A DNA stretch of 64,000 bases, from NCBI RefSeq assembly GCF_014197915.1, contig NZ_JACIGK010000018.1, forward strand, positions 1 to 64,000, read 5' to 3'. Made by a program: the position numbers and the translations under genes. The notes under the pieces are model-generated. The model saw only the letters and a list, made by a program, of their open reading frames with translations. It searched no databases and was not told the DNA's origin. The stretch comes from Roseospira visakhapatnamensis (GTDB lineage: Bacteria > Pseudomonadota > Alphaproteobacteria > Rhodospirillales > Rhodospirillaceae). Below, one piece after another: positions 38,715 to 48,668 of this stretch. Positions within the stretch are counted from its first letter, which is position 1, and every line of letters begins with the position of its first letter.

Positions 38715-38783
38715 GACCCCTAATCCCTTCCCTGACCGTTTCGACGTTCTCCAACGGATCCGCTAAATCCGCATTTGATGTGC

Positions 38784-38825
38784 CAAAATAGGTCGTCAAA
38801 ATCAGTATTGTAAATGCCTATTTTG
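38784..38825 (-). promoter_or_regulatory. hcp promoter with flanking inverted repeat (candidate NsrR operator)
   Basis: On the minus strand TTTACA (38814-38809) and TATTTT (38790-38785) with an 18-base spacer form a plausible promoter about 65 bases before hcp. Perfect 9-bp arms CAAAATAGG (38784-38792) and CCTATTTTG (38817-38825) enclose it, one covering the -10 element. The arms differ from the enterobacterial NsrR consensus and are 24 bases apart, so the assignment to NsrR rests on position. Confidence 0.45.
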
Positions 38826-39064
38826 TCCGGACGGACACGCCCTGGGCGTTCGATTTCGGGGACACGGAGAACGTCGCGCCGTCCGGCCGGGAGTCTCCTG
38901 TCTCGGGAGATCCGTCGGCTCGCCACGCTCGCTCGGATCGAAGACATGCCATACTGTCCACACAGCCTTCATCCCGAACGTCCCAAGGGGGCGGAGGGGT
39001 GTCCACCGGTGACGCGCGCCGCGGTCGGCCTGGCGAAGCCCATCCCGACGCCATCCTAACGCCT

Positions 39065-39505
39065 ATGGGTAACGCTCCCATGCGTCTGACCACCTTTACC
39101 GACTTCGGACTGCGAACCCTGATGCGTCTGGCCGGGGAGCCGGACCGCCTGTTCACCACCGACGAAGTGGCGCGGGAGTTCCGCATTTCCCGTCATCACC
39201 TGACCAAGGTCGTGCGCAATCTGGCGCAGGCCGGGTTCATCGTGACCCGGCGCGGCGTGGGCGGCGGGTTTCAACTTGCGCGCCCGGCATCGGCCATATC
39301 CCTGGGAGAGGTGGCGCGCGCCCTGGAAGGGCACCATGCCTTGGTGGAGTGCTTCGATCCCGACGGCGGCGCCTGCACCCTGACGCCCGGCTGTCGCCTC
39401 AAGGGACGGCTGGCGGCGGCGCGCGAAGCCTTTTTCCTTGAACTGGACGCGACCCGCCTGATCGACTGCGCCTATCCGCCGCCCCGGCCGCAGGCGGATC
39501 CCTGA
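39065..39505 (+). CDS. nsrR: Rrf2-family repressor, NsrR-like nitric oxide sensor
   Basis: About 146 residues. MRLTTFTDFGLRTLMRLAGE, HLTKVVRNLAQAGFIVTRRG and GGFQLARPASAISLGEVARA closely follow Escherichia coli NsrR. Three cysteines (C96, C104, C110, in VECFDPDGGACTLTPGCRLK) can hold a nitric-oxide-sensitive Fe-S cluster. The ATG at 39065 or the one at 39080 may be used; neither has a strong ribosome-binding site. It is divergent from hcp, a standard NsrR target, so repression of hcp relieved by nitric oxide is a sound inference. Confidence 0.9.
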   Translation: MGNAPMRLTTFTDFGLRTLMRLAGEPDRLFTTDEVAREFRISRHHLTKVVRNLAQAGFIVTRRGVGGGFQLARPASAISLGEVARALEGHHALVECFDPDGGACTLTPGCRLKGRLAAAREAFFLELDATRLIDCAYPPPRPQADP

Positions 39506-39736
39506 CCCAAGGACGGGCCGGATCCGCGCGGTCCCGGTTTCCCCGCGCCACGGGACGCACTCGGCCTTTGCCCCGTCCACCGGCAAGGGTAAGCTACGCG
39601 CGGTTGCCCCCCGCCTACCCGTCTGCCCCCTGGCTCGCCGCCGTGATCCAGCCGGGTATCGCCGATGTCGTCCGCCGCCGGGAGCGGGGTGCGTCCCCCC
39701 TCCTCCTGTTGATCGCCAAGCCGGAACCCCAGTCTC

Positions 39737-40378
39737 ATGAGTTCAGCCTCCCTCGATACATCCCCGCCGGTTCGCGCCCTCCTGGACGGACCGTTCTGGT
39801 TCATCCGCCACGGTCAGAGCACCACCAACGCCGAGGATCTGGTCGCCGGCTGGCTGGACGCGCCGTTGACCGACCTGGGGCATGCCCAGGCCGCCGAAGC
39901 GGCCGACGCCCTGGCCGCCCTGCCGCTGGCGAGCGTCGTCGTCACCGGCCTCATCCGCACCCACCAGACCGCCGCGCCCCTGATCGAGCGCCTGGGCGCG
40001 CGCCTGACGCCGATCATCGAGCCCGGCCTGAATGAACGGAACTGGGGGGACCTGGAGGGCAAGACCCTGGATCTGCGGCCCGGCACCTTCTACGACCCGC
40101 CGGGCGGCGAGACCTGGGACGAGTTCGCGGACCGCATCTGGGCGGCGGCGGCGGCGCTGCGCGTGCCGGCGCCCGCCCTGGTGGTCGGCCATTCGGGCAC
40201 GTTCCGGGCCCTGCTCTACAAGCTGGGATTCGGCAAGGTGAAGCCGGCGGTGGGCAACGCGGCGCCGGTGCGCTTCGTGCCGATCGATCCACCACCGGAC
40301 GGACGGCCGCCATGGCGCTTGGAAGACCTGGACGGCACGCCGATCCCGATCAAGCCGGTCAAGGACTCCGCCGCATGA
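39737..40378 (+). CDS. histidine phosphatase family protein
   Basis: A 213-residue member of the phosphoglycerate mutase-like superfamily. The phospho-histidine motif is FIRHGQSTTNAED, followed by GWLDAPLTDLGHAQAAEAAD, the Glu region NERNWGDLEG and the second catalytic His in VVGHSGTFRALLYKL. Cofactor-independent hydrolysis of a small phosphate ester is likely, but the substrate cannot be told from sequence. The stop overlaps the start of the next gene (ATGA), indicating coupling. Confidence 0.9.
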   Translation: MSSASLDTSPPVRALLDGPFWFIRHGQSTTNAEDLVAGWLDAPLTDLGHAQAAEAADALAALPLASVVVTGLIRTHQTAAPLIERLGARLTPIIEPGLNERNWGDLEGKTLDLRPGTFYDPPGGETWDEFADRIWAAAAALRVPAPALVVGHSGTFRALLYKLGFGKVKPAVGNAAPVRFVPIDPPPDGRPPWRLEDLDGTPIPIKPVKDSAA

Positions 40379-40857
40379 CAGACGCCCACGAAGCCGGGTC
40401 GCTTTGGCGGCGGCTGGCCACCCTGCCACCGCCGCTGGCGACCCTGGTGGCCCTGGGCGCGATGATCCTGCTGTCCAGGACGGGTCCCGGACCGCTCCTG
40501 ACGCCCTGGCCCTGGACCATCGCCGGCATGGCCTTGATGGGCCTGGGCCTGATCCTCGGCGCCGCCGCCACCCTGACGTTCATGCGGGCCGGGGCGACGC
40601 CGCGCCTGTTTCACGGCGGATCGCGCCTCGTCGAGGCCGGACCGTTCCGGCTGACCCGCAACCCCATGTACCTCAGCCTGGTGATCACGCTCGTCGGCAC
40701 GGCCCTGGTGATGGGCCATCTGACTCCGTGGCTGGGACCGGTGGCGCTGGCCCTGTGGCTGGACCGGATGTTCGTCCCGCGCGAGGAAGCGGTTCTGGCG
40801 GCGCACTTCGGCGCCGACTGGGACGCTTACCGGCGTCGCGTCCGCCGCTGGATCTGA
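40375..40857 (+). CDS. isoprenylcysteine carboxyl methyltransferase-like membrane protein
   Basis: A 160-residue integral membrane protein with about four helices. The C-terminal half has the ICMT/PEMT hallmark: GPFRLTRNPMYLSLVITLVG, then MFVPREEAVLAAHFGADWDA with the EE pair and YRRRVRRWI. Such proteins methylate lipids, isoprenoids or unknown acceptors with S-adenosylmethionine. ATG 40375 overlaps the stop of the phosphatase gene. The acceptor here is unknown. Confidence 0.87.
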   Translation: MTDAHEAGSLWRRLATLPPPLATLVALGAMILLSRTGPGPLLTPWPWTIAGMALMGLGLILGAAATLTFMRAGATPRLFHGGSRLVEAGPFRLTRNPMYLSLVITLVGTALVMGHLTPWLGPVALALWLDRMFVPREEAVLAAHFGADWDAYRRRVRRWI

Positions 40858-40929
40858 CCGCCGCCCCGAACACCACCCAGGCCGCCGCCGAGGGCCCGCC
40901 AGGCCCCCAGGCCCCATGCCGGGGTGGCC

Positions 40930-42729
40930 TCATGCGGCGGCGTCCGCCGGCCGCAGGCAGGCGAGCGCCGTCAGGTCGTCGCTCAACGGCCGCGACACCT
41001 TGGCGAAGAAGGGCTCCAGGAAGCGCGCCAGGGTGAACCCCTCGCCCTGCGCCACCGCCGACTCCGACAGCAACCGGCGCACGCCCTGCTTGCCCAGGTC
41101 GTCGCCGGTCTCCCGGCCACACTCCAGCAGGGCATCGCTGTACAAGAACAACAGCGAGCCCCGTGGGAAGGGCGCCGTGCGGGTGTCGTAGTCCACCCCC
41201 GACATCACGCCCAGCGGCAGCCCGGCCCCCAGGCCGGCGGTCACCGTGCCATCGGCCAGGGACACGAACAGCGGCGACGGCGCGGCGGCGGCGGCGTAGG
41301 TCAGGCAGTCGGCCTCCAGGTCCACCACGCCATACAGGGCGGTGGCGTACTGACCGGTGGACAGCAACCCCGACAGCCGGTTGTTCAGGCGCGTCAGGAA
41401 CACCCCCGGCTGGTCCATGCCATCCACCATGTCTTCCAGCAGAGTGTGCAGGCGGAAGGTGTTGAGCGCGGCCGACACCCCATGGCCCGAGAAATCGACC
41501 ATCCACAGCGCGATTCGGTGCTCGTCCAGCCCCCGCAGGCCGAACAGGTCGCCCCCCAGCTCCGACGAGGTCTCGAAATGGCTGTCCAGGCGCACCTGGA
41601 ACCGCGCCTGGAGGTCGGTCAGCAGTTGTGGCGGCGGCAACAGATCCTGCTGCATCTCCCGCGCCGCCGTCAGGTCCTGGGCCAGGCGCGCCTTGAACGC
41701 CTCCAGGTCCTGGCGCGTGTCGCGCAGACGCGCATGCATGGCCGACAGGCGCATGTCGTTGGAGACACCCTCGGACAGATCGCCCAGCGAAACCGGCGCG
41801 GTCGTCTCGCCGGCCGTCTCGTCCTTGACCGGCGCGCGGCCAACCATGACCGTGGCCACCACCTGATTGCCCCGGCCCCGATACTCCAGCGCGTCGAAGC
41901 TCAGGTCGTGGGCCAGCGCGATCCCGCGTCCGTGGGTATCGAACACCCGCGTCGGGTCCATCTCCATGTAGCGCTGCCAGTCGAACCCCTCTCCCTCGTC
42001 GGTGATGGTCACCATCAGTCGGTCGGCATGGCGTTCGAAGGCCACCTCCACCAGCTTGGCCCGGTACTCCGGCCGGGCGAGGCGGTCGACCATCTCCTGC
42101 TCCATGCGCCGCTCTTTCAAGAGCACCGATTTCTCGTCATAGGTGATGCCGAGGTTGCCATGCTCGACCGCGTTGATCATCAGTTCCGACAGGCCGATGA
42201 CCGCGCGCTGGGGATGGGGCATGGCCGACGCCAGGATCACCGACAGGTCGCGGCCCTCGCGCACGGTGCGGAACCGAAAGGTCCCCTCATGCATCAAGCC
42301 CAGGCCCTGCGTGCGCTGGTCGACGTCGCGCTGAAGGCTCCGGTATCGGGCGTAGTCCGCCACCGCCGAGGCGGTCACCGACAGCAGCACGGCGGGCTCG
42401 AACGGCTTGGTCAGGTAGTAGTACACCCCGGCCTTGATGCCCTCGATGATCTCCTGCTGGCTGTCGGCGGCGGTCTGCATGATGACCGGCAGGGCCTGAA
42501 GGGTGGGGGATGCCTTGATCCGCGCCAGCACCTCCATGCCGTCCATGTTCGGCATGCGCCGGTCGAGGAGAACCACGTCGAACCGCTGGCCCTCGCGCGA
42601 CAGGATGTCCCAACCCTCGACACCGTCATGGGCCACCGCCGTCTCGTAGCCCATGGCTTCCAGTTGCCCGACCAGGAGGCGGCGGTTCAGGGCGTTGTCC
42701 TCGACGATCAAGGCGCGGGTGGCGGCCAT
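40930..42729 (-). CDS. response regulator with internal HATPase and PP2C (SpoIIE/RsbU-type) phosphatase
   Basis: A 599-residue protein with three domains. A receiver (about 5-120) has the acidic pair in LIVEDNALN, phospho-Asp in VVLLDRRMPNMDG and Lys in LTKPFEP. A GHKL kinase-like domain (about 160-310) has an N box ELMINAVEHGN, ITDEGEGFDW and THGRGIALAHDL, like anti-sigma kinases RsbW/SpoIIAB. A C-terminal PP2C domain (about 390-595) has SSELGGDLFGL, VDFSGHGVSAAL and SDDLTALAC metal-binding acids. Kinase and phosphatase of opposite effect on a STAS protein are thus in one chain, under a receiver. The STAS gene lies about 325 bases upstream on the same strand. Confidence 0.92.
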   Translation of the reverse strand: MAATRALIVEDNALNRRLLVGQLEAMGYETAVAHDGVEGWDILSREGQRFDVVLLDRRMPNMDGMEVLARIKASPTLQALPVIMQTAADSQQEIIEGIKAGVYYYLTKPFEPAVLLSVTASAVADYARYRSLQRDVDQRTQGLGLMHEGTFRFRTVREGRDLSVILASAMPHPQRAVIGLSELMINAVEHGNLGITYDEKSVLLKERRMEQEMVDRLARPEYRAKLVEVAFERHADRLMVTITDEGEGFDWQRYMEMDPTRVFDTHGRGIALAHDLSFDALEYRGRGNQVVATVMVGRAPVKDETAGETTAPVSLGDLSEGVSNDMRLSAMHARLRDTRQDLEAFKARLAQDLTAAREMQQDLLPPPQLLTDLQARFQVRLDSHFETSSELGGDLFGLRGLDEHRIALWMVDFSGHGVSAALNTFRLHTLLEDMVDGMDQPGVFLTRLNNRLSGLLSTGQYATALYGVVDLEADCLTYAAAAAPSPLFVSLADGTVTAGLGAGLPLGVMSGVDYDTRTAPFPRGSLLFLYSDALLECGRETGDDLGKQGVRRLLSESAVAQGEGFTLARFLEPFFAKVSRPLSDDLTALACLRPADAAA

Positions 42730-43054
42730 CCGGTGGGTGTCCCTCTCGATTTCGGAGCGACGCGAGCCGACCGTCGCGGGCGACGGCACACGCGCCCGGC
42801 GCGGTCACGAACGGACCGCTGGCAATGGCGCGGGGCGGGGCAGACATCAGGCCCCGCCCTTTCCTCTCGACGGTGTCGGACATGACAATGGAAGACGCGG
42901 CCCGTTGACACGCGGCCCGGCGACACGAGCCCCGACCGGTACCGCGCCAGAGCCCCCCAGGGAGGCCGGACGCCCCCCAGACGTCTCCGGGGCGGCAGTC
43001 CCGGGCACCCGGACCGCACAGTCCGGACTCGGGCATCTCCGCCGGCCGAGGGGA
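42730..43054. other. gap between the STAS and REC-HATPase-PP2C genes
   Basis: About 325 GC-rich bases with no coding signal. The two flanking genes are on the same strand, so a separate promoter for the downstream gene or a long untranslated link is possible. No terminator or promoter was recognised. Confidence 0.35.
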
Positions 43055-43366
43055 TCAGGGGGCGTGCTGAATGCTGAACAGGGTATCGAATCGGGCCAGT
43101 TCCAGAATCTCCCGCACGGATCCCTTAGGATTGGCCAGGATGACCTTGGCGCGCGCCTTCTCCGCCTGTTCGCGTAGCGTGAGCAGAAGGCCCAGCCCGG
43201 CCGAGTCCATATAGGTGAGGTCCTTGAAGTCCACCTCGATCATGCGCGCTCCGGATCCCACAACCTGCATCACCACGCGCTCGAACGCCGCCCGGTCGGC
43301 GTCAACCAACTGATCCGACAGGACCAAAACGGCTTTGTCGAGTTCGTTCCTGATTTCGTGCTTCAC
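43055..43366 (-). CDS. STAS-domain anti-sigma factor antagonist
   Basis: A 103-residue single STAS domain. VKHEIRNELDKAVLVLSDQL begins the fold, and the phosphorylatable serine is in FKDLTYMDSAGLGLLLTLRE, the SpoIIAA/RsbV signature. GTG 43366 is chosen because AAGGAGATG stands at good spacing; an upstream ATG would add 12 unconserved residues. It is the natural substrate for the kinase and phosphatase domains of the protein at 40930-42729. No sigma factor or separate anti-sigma gene lies nearby, so the output may be protein-protein rather than sigma release. Confidence 0.92.
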   Translation of the reverse strand: MKHEIRNELDKAVLVLSDQLVDADRAAFERVVMQVVGSGARMIEVDFKDLTYMDSAGLGLLLTLREQAEKARAKVILANPKGSVREILELARFDTLFSIQHAP

Positions 43367-43433
43367 CGATCCATCTCCTTGGTCCTTGGCACAGGCCCCC
43401 ACGCGGCAAGTCTCCGCGACCGTCGCCGGCCGA

Positions 43434-45791
43434 TCAAGCCCGCTTGCTCACGAAGTTGTGGAAGGCTCGCACCTCGGCCTCGCTCATGTCCAGACGGATG
43501 TGCGTGCTCGCCGCCGTCTGGGCCACCACGACGCCGGACAGGTGCCCGATGCCCGGGATGTCGATGCCGAAGGTCTGACCCCGGTCGGCGGTCAGGGAGC
43601 GGTCCAGGGTGCCGACGCCGCTGGCCGCCACGTCCTGCAACAGGCAGGCGCGCCGCTGCCCGTCGCCCAGATCCACCGTCACGGCCAGGTTCAGGGTGCG
43701 CAGCGCGTTGGCCTCGCGGTCCGCCGCGCTGCCGGCGCGGATGATCCGCTCCAGGGCATCCTGCATGTGCTGGACCCGTTCCCGGACCTCTTCCGCCGAT
43801 TGCCGCACGTCGCTCGCGTGCCGGCCCGTCGTCTCCGCTCGTCCCGACACCGCCGCGATGTTGTCGGACGCCTCCTGGGTGCTGTGCGCCGCCTGCTGGG
43901 CGTTCTGGCTGATCTCCCGGGTGGCGGCCGTCTGTTCCTCCACCGCCGCCGACACCCCGGTCGTGATCTCGTTGATCTCGCCGATCACCGTCACGATCCC
44001 CTGGATCGCCTCCACCGCCTCGCGGGTCGCCGCCTGCATGCCGCCGATCTGCTCGGCGATGTCGTCGGTGGCCTTGGCCGTCTGGGTGGCCAGGGTCTTG
44101 ACCTCGTTGGCCACCACCGCGAAGCCCTTGCCGGCCTCGCCGGCGCGCGCCGCCTCGATCGTCGCATTGAGCGCCAGAAGATTGGTCTGCTTGGCGATGT
44201 CGCTGATCAGGTTGACCACCACGCCGATCTTGTCGGCCGCCTCGGCCAAACCCTGGATTCGTGTGTTGGTGCCCTCCGCCTGACGCGCCGCCCGGTGGGC
44301 GATGTCCGAGGCTCCGGACACCTGGCGGCTGATCTCGCCGATGGAACTGGACATCTCCTCGGCCGCCGCCGCCACGGCGTCCACGCTGGCGGAGGACTCC
44401 TGGGATGCCGCCGAGGCCGCGCCGGCCCCCTGCTCGGTGTGGTCGATGGCGTCCGTCATCTCCACCGACGCGTCATGCATGGCCTCGGTCTGCTGCTGGA
44501 CGATGGCGATGGCGCTGCGCACCTCCTCGTCCAGCGCGTTGGTCAGCGCGAACATCTCGGTCTGGACCCGCCGCGCGTTGCGGCGGTGGGCGGCTTCCTG
44601 CTCGGCCTGCAGGGCCTCGATCTTGCGGCTGTTCTCCTTGAACACCTCGACCGCCGAGGCCATCGCCCCGATCTCGTCGCGACGATCCATCCCGGGGGTT
44701 TCCACCGAAAGGTCGCCCTTGGCCAGACGTCCCATCGCGGTGGTCATGGCCACGATCGGATTGCTGACCTGTCGCCCGGAGAACCAGGCCAACGCCACCG
44801 CGACACCCGCCACGACCACGGTCAGGGTCAGCAGTTTCCAGGTGATGTCGTTGACGTCCGCCAGGGCCGCCGCGCTGGGAATGTTGGTGACCACCGTCCA
44901 CGTCGTGTCGGTGTGACCGATCTTCAGTGGCGACACGACGCGCAGCACCGGGATCCCGTCGATGCTGGTCGCCCGTTCGTCGATGTAGGATCGGCCGCCG
45001 TCGATGGCCGCCAGGACCGCGTCGCCAAAGCCGGCCTCGGCGGCCTTTCGCCCCACCACCTCCGGACTCCGGTCCGCCAGGATCGTACCGTTCTCGGTCA
45101 CCAGCGTGACCCAGCCGGCGTCCATCGGCCGAATGGCCGCCAGGTCACGCTGGATGGACGCCAGCGCCACGTCCACGCCGGCGACTCCGACCACCTGGCC
45201 GCCATGATGGATCGGCACGGCCAGCGTGGTGATGAGAACCTCTTTCCCGCCGACGGGATACAGGTAGGGCTCGAGAATGGTCTCCCGGTTGCTGTTGCGC
45301 GGAATCAGGTAATAGTCGCCGGCTCCCGGCGTTTCGTAGTCCAGCAAAATGTCGCGCGCGATCGTTCCGTCGCTTCGGTACCAGTACTCCAGGAAACGGC
45401 CGGTGGCGTCATGGCCTTCGGTATCGGCGAAGGCGGCGTCACGCCCGTCCAGGGCATCGGGCTCCCAACCCGTCCACACCCCCAGCAACTCCTCATGCCC
45501 CTCCAGCAAGGCACGCTGGACGCTGGAGTACTGGCGACGATCGGTCACCTCGCCAGCGCGCATCGCCTCCAGGACGAGGGCATTGTCGCGGGCCACGGTA
45601 AAGGCGTCCTCCAGGTCGCGCTGGACGGTGTTGGCGGCGACGTCGGCCGCCTGGTTCGTGATTCTCATGGCGCCGTCGTGCAAGGCGGCGCGTACGAGGT
45701 AGAGGGCGGTCCCCGTCGCCAGAACCAGCGCCACCACGACCATGCCCGCGGCCACCACGCTGATCTGCGCCTTCAATCCCAGCTTTGTCAT
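43434..45791 (-). CDS. methyl-accepting chemotaxis protein with dCache sensor and PilZ-like tail
   Basis: A 785-residue chemoreceptor. Membrane helix 1 (about 8-33) and helix 2 (about 320-340) enclose a periplasmic double-Cache domain ([39 protein letters not shown]). A HAMP domain and coiled coil follow, with the signalling tip around [20 protein letters not shown]. The last 95 residues after the signalling domain form a PilZ-like beta domain ([30 protein letters not shown]). The usual RxxxR and DxSxxG c-di-GMP motifs are only partly kept. ATG 45791 fits helix 1. Its C-terminal 440 residues are nearly identical to those of the next chemoreceptor. Confidence 0.93.
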   Translation of the reverse strand: MTKLGLKAQISVVAAGMVVVALVLATGTALYLVRAALHDGAMRITNQAADVAANTVQRDLEDAFTVARDNALVLEAMRAGEVTDRRQYSSVQRALLEGHEELLGVWTGWEPDALDGRDAAFADTEGHDATGRFLEYWYRSDGTIARDILLDYETPGAGDYYLIPRNSNRETILEPYLYPVGGKEVLITTLAVPIHHGGQVVGVAGVDVALASIQRDLAAIRPMDAGWVTLVTENGTILADRSPEVVGRKAAEAGFGDAVLAAIDGGRSYIDERATSIDGIPVLRVVSPLKIGHTDTTWTVVTNIPSAAALADVNDITWKLLTLTVVVAGVAVALAWFSGRQVSNPIVAMTTAMGRLAKGDLSVETPGMDRRDEIGAMASAVEVFKENSRKIEALQAEQEAAHRRNARRVQTEMFALTNALDEEVRSAIAIVQQQTEAMHDASVEMTDAIDHTEQGAGAASAASQESSASVDAVAAAAEEMSSSIGEISRQVSGASDIAHRAARQAEGTNTRIQGLAEAADKIGVVVNLISDIAKQTNLLALNATIEAARAGEAGKGFAVVANEVKTLATQTAKATDDIAEQIGGMQAATREAVEAIQGIVTVIGEINEITTGVSAAVEEQTAATREISQNAQQAAHSTQEASDNIAAVSGRAETTGRHASDVRQSAEEVRERVQHMQDALERIIRAGSAADREANALRTLNLAVTVDLGDGQRRACLLQDVAASGVGTLDRSLTADRGQTFGIDIPGIGHLSGVVVAQTAASTHIRLDMSEAEVRAFHNFVSKRA
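44026..44220. repeat. 195-bp stretch identical to 47006-47200
   Basis: The two chemoreceptor genes share their C-terminal coding DNA with high similarity over about 1.25 kb (43434-44690 against 46405-47650). Within this, the block around the signalling tip, about 195 bases, shows no difference at all, third codon positions included. The copies are direct repeats about 2.98 kb apart. Confidence 0.85.
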
Positions 45792-46404
45792 GAAGAAATC
45801 GCCCCTGATTGCTGTTCGGATCACGTCGGGAGACACCAAGGCGAGCGTCTCCACCGAACCGTGGTCCGGCATCCTACGATCCGAACGAGGTTCCGGACGG
45901 GTCCCTGACGCGGACCGCGCGATGTTCGGACTCGACTCTTCCTGGCTCGCCATGCTGCCTGGCGACTCCGTTCGACCGGGGCATCACAACTTATATGAGC
46001 GCTTTATAATAGGTTCGCCTCTTCGGATCACGCTCTGGATCCCGACAAACAAAACCGTTGCGTCGCCACGGCACTCAGTCCGAAGCGTACATGACTGAAA
46101 ATCAGAGGCCAACACGGAAGGGTGTTACAAAAAGATACCCGGACTCACCAAATACAGAGATCTATATCAGGACCTTTTCGCTTTCTAATACAGAAGCCGC
46201 GATCACGCGGCCACTCCTGACCGACGTCTTTGCTCGTTCCTAAAAGAACGGGGAAGAAATTCAACTCTCAGTTATGGATATCGGGCCGCATCCTGTTCGA
46301 GTCCGGTCGCGAGGACAGGCGACAGCGGCCCGACCCGGCGACCGGGTCCGACTCGCCAGCGTCCGGCGCCGGAGACCGTGCCGGACGCGCGCCTCCGCCG
46401 CCGG
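45792..46404. other. AT-rich intergenic region between chemoreceptors
   Basis: About 610 bases without a supported gene. From about 45990 to 46270 the base composition is much more AT-rich than the surroundings, which suggests promoter and regulatory DNA for the chemoreceptor at 45791. No sigma-28 flagellar promoter was recognised. Confidence 0.4.
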
Positions 46405-48414
46405 TTACCGGCTCACGCCCCGCTGGCGCACGAAGGATTCAAAGGCGCGCACCTCGGCCTCGCTCATGTCCAGGCGAATGTGGGTGGCCGCCTCGGTCTG
46501 GGCCACCACCATGCCGGACAAGGAGCCCATGCCCGGGATGTCGATGCCGAAGGTCTGGCCCCGCTCGGCGGTCAGGGAGCGGTCCAGGGTGCCCACGCCA
46601 CCCGGGGCCACGTCCTGCAACAGGCAGGCACGCCGCTGCCCGTCGCCCAGATCCACCGTCACCGCCAGATTCAGGGTGCGCAGCGCATTGGCCTCGCGGT
46701 CCTCGGCGCTGCCCGCGCGGACGATCCGTTCCAAGGACTCTTGCATCTGCTGGACCCGTTCCCGGACCTCCTTCGCCGACTGCCGCACGTCGCCGGCGTG
46801 CCGGCCCGTCGTTTCCGCGCTGCCCGACACCGCCGCGATGTTGTCGGACGCCTCCTGGGTGCTGTGCGCGGCCTGCTGGGCATTCTGGCTGATCTCGCCG
46901 GTCGCCGCCGTCTGTTCCTCCACCGCCGCCGACACCGCCGTGGTGATCTCGTTGATCTCCCGAATCACCGAGACAATGCCCTGGATCGCCTCCACCGCGT
47001 CCCGTGTCGCCGCCTGCATGCCGCCGATCTGCTCGGCGATGTCGTCGGTGGCCTTGGCCGTCTGGGTGGCCAGGGTCTTGACCTCGTTGGCCACCACCGC
47101 GAAGCCCTTGCCGGCCTCGCCGGCGCGCGCCGCCTCGATCGTCGCATTGAGCGCCAGAAGATTGGTCTGCTTGGCGATGTCGCTGATCAGGTTGACCACC
47201 TCGCCGATCTTGTCGGCCGCCTCGGCCAGGCCCTGGATGCGGTCGTTGGTGCCTTCCGCCTGACGCGCCGCCCGGTGGGCGATGTCCGAGGCGCCGGACA
47301 CCTGGCGGCTGATCTCGCTGATGGAGCTGGCCATCTCCTCGGCCGCCGCCGCCACGGCGTCCACGCTGGCCGAGGACTCCTGGGACGCCGACGAGGCCGC
47401 GCCGGCCCCTGTCTCGGTGTGTTGCACGGCCGAGGCCATCTCCACGGCGGCGCCATGCATGGCCTCGGTCTGCTGCTGGACGATGGCGATGGCGCTGCGC
47501 ACCTCCTCGTCCAGCGCGTTGGTCAGCGCGAACATCTCGGTCCTGACGCGTCGCGCGTTGCGGCGGTGGGCGGCCTCCTGCTCGGCCTGGAGGGCCTCGA
47601 TCTTGCGGCTGTTTTCCTTGAACACCTGCACGGCGTTGGCCATGCCGCCGATCTCGTCGCCCCGCTCCGTGCTGGGAACGGACACCGATACGTCGCCCTC
47701 GGCCAGTCGGCTCATGGCCGCCTGCAACGTGGACACCGGCCGGGTCACGATGCCGCGCAGGAGAATGTGAAGCAGGGCCATCAAGCCCACCACGATGCCG
47801 ACCGCGACCCCCGCCACGGTCAGGGCCGAGGCGGTGGCCTGGGCCTTGATCAGGGCACGGCTCCAGCCCACGACCAGGGTGCCCACCTGGACGGCATCCT
47901 TGCCGTAGACGATCGGCGCGGCGACCAGCACATGACTGCCGATGTCCGTGACCGTGAGGTCGTCCCGGGAGGAGGCCCCTCCCTCCGCGATCGGCGCCGC
48001 GTCCAGTCGGTCGGACTCGTAACGCGCCACCGTCGTCCCATCACGGTCGATCACCCTCAGCGAGGCAATGCTGGACCCGTCCCGGGATGTCTGCGGCGTG
48101 AAGATCTGCTCCAGGGCCGTGGACTGGTTGAACTTGACCGCCGCCCCCATTTGCAACGCCATCAGTTCAGTGATTTCCCGCGCGGCGTCATCGGACAACT
48201 CGATCATCGCGCTTTTTTGGGCGCTGGCCGCGAATATGATCAAGGCGCCCAGCAATACAATGATGGAAGCCGTGACGGCGGACGTGATCTTGTAACCGAT
48301 GGTCCACCGTCTGCTGAGTCTGCCAGGCGCCTTCTTTGAAAAGCCGGACCCCGCTGTCGCCTCGTCCCGTAACGGAATACCGCTGTCAGCCCCAAAACGA
48401 TTGGCGTATGCCAT
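46405..48414 (-). CDS. methyl-accepting chemotaxis protein with PilZ-like tail
   Basis: A 669-residue chemoreceptor paralogous to its neighbour. Membrane helices lie near residues 41-64 and 195-218 and enclose a single periplasmic sensor domain of about 130 residues ([20 protein letters not shown], then [32 protein letters not shown]), smaller than and different from the dCache of the neighbour. HAMP, coiled coil, signalling tip and PilZ-like tail match the neighbour almost residue for residue. Only the sensor has diverged, as in domain shuffling. GAGGAG precedes the ATG. A periplasmic binding protein gene lies 250 bases upstream. Confidence 0.93.
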   Translation of the reverse strand: MAYANRFGADSGIPLRDEATAGSGFSKKAPGRLSRRWTIGYKITSAVTASIIVLLGALIIFAASAQKSAMIELSDDAAREITELMALQMGAAVKFNQSTALEQIFTPQTSRDGSSIASLRVIDRDGTTVARYESDRLDAAPIAEGGASSRDDLTVTDIGSHVLVAAPIVYGKDAVQVGTLVVGWSRALIKAQATASALTVAGVAVGIVVGLMALLHILLRGIVTRPVSTLQAAMSRLAEGDVSVSVPSTERGDEIGGMANAVQVFKENSRKIEALQAEQEAAHRRNARRVRTEMFALTNALDEEVRSAIAIVQQQTEAMHGAAVEMASAVQHTETGAGAASSASQESSASVDAVAAAAEEMASSISEISRQVSGASDIAHRAARQAEGTNDRIQGLAEAADKIGEVVNLISDIAKQTNLLALNATIEAARAGEAGKGFAVVANEVKTLATQTAKATDDIAEQIGGMQAATRDAVEAIQGIVSVIREINEITTAVSAAVEEQTAATGEISQNAQQAAHSTQEASDNIAAVSGSAETTGRHAGDVRQSAKEVRERVQQMQESLERIVRAGSAEDREANALRTLNLAVTVDLGDGQRRACLLQDVAPGGVGTLDRSLTAERGQTFGIDIPGMGSLSGMVVAQTEAATHIRLDMSEAEVRAFESFVRQRGVSR

Positions 48415-48668
48415 GATCAAGATCTCCTCGCCCGACAACGCCCCGCGCGCAGTCCTGTTATCCGGACTCTTCGGGACGTCGCCCGGCCTCCCTCTCGGAG
48501 GCCCCGTGGCGCCGGTCTCGTGCCGCCGAGTCGACGACGGCCCCCTCTGGCGCCCGGACCACCCCACGCACGGCCACGGGCGGCTGGCCATGGGCCATTC
48601 CACCACACCCTGGCGCGGCTAACGGGGAGCCTGAACGGACGCCCACGTGGGGACCGTCACCGCCGGCT

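Noticed and set aside
38775-38788. FNR box at the hcp promoter
   Set aside because: Only one half-site (TTGAT) is intact; the other half reads CAAAA, which is too weak to call.
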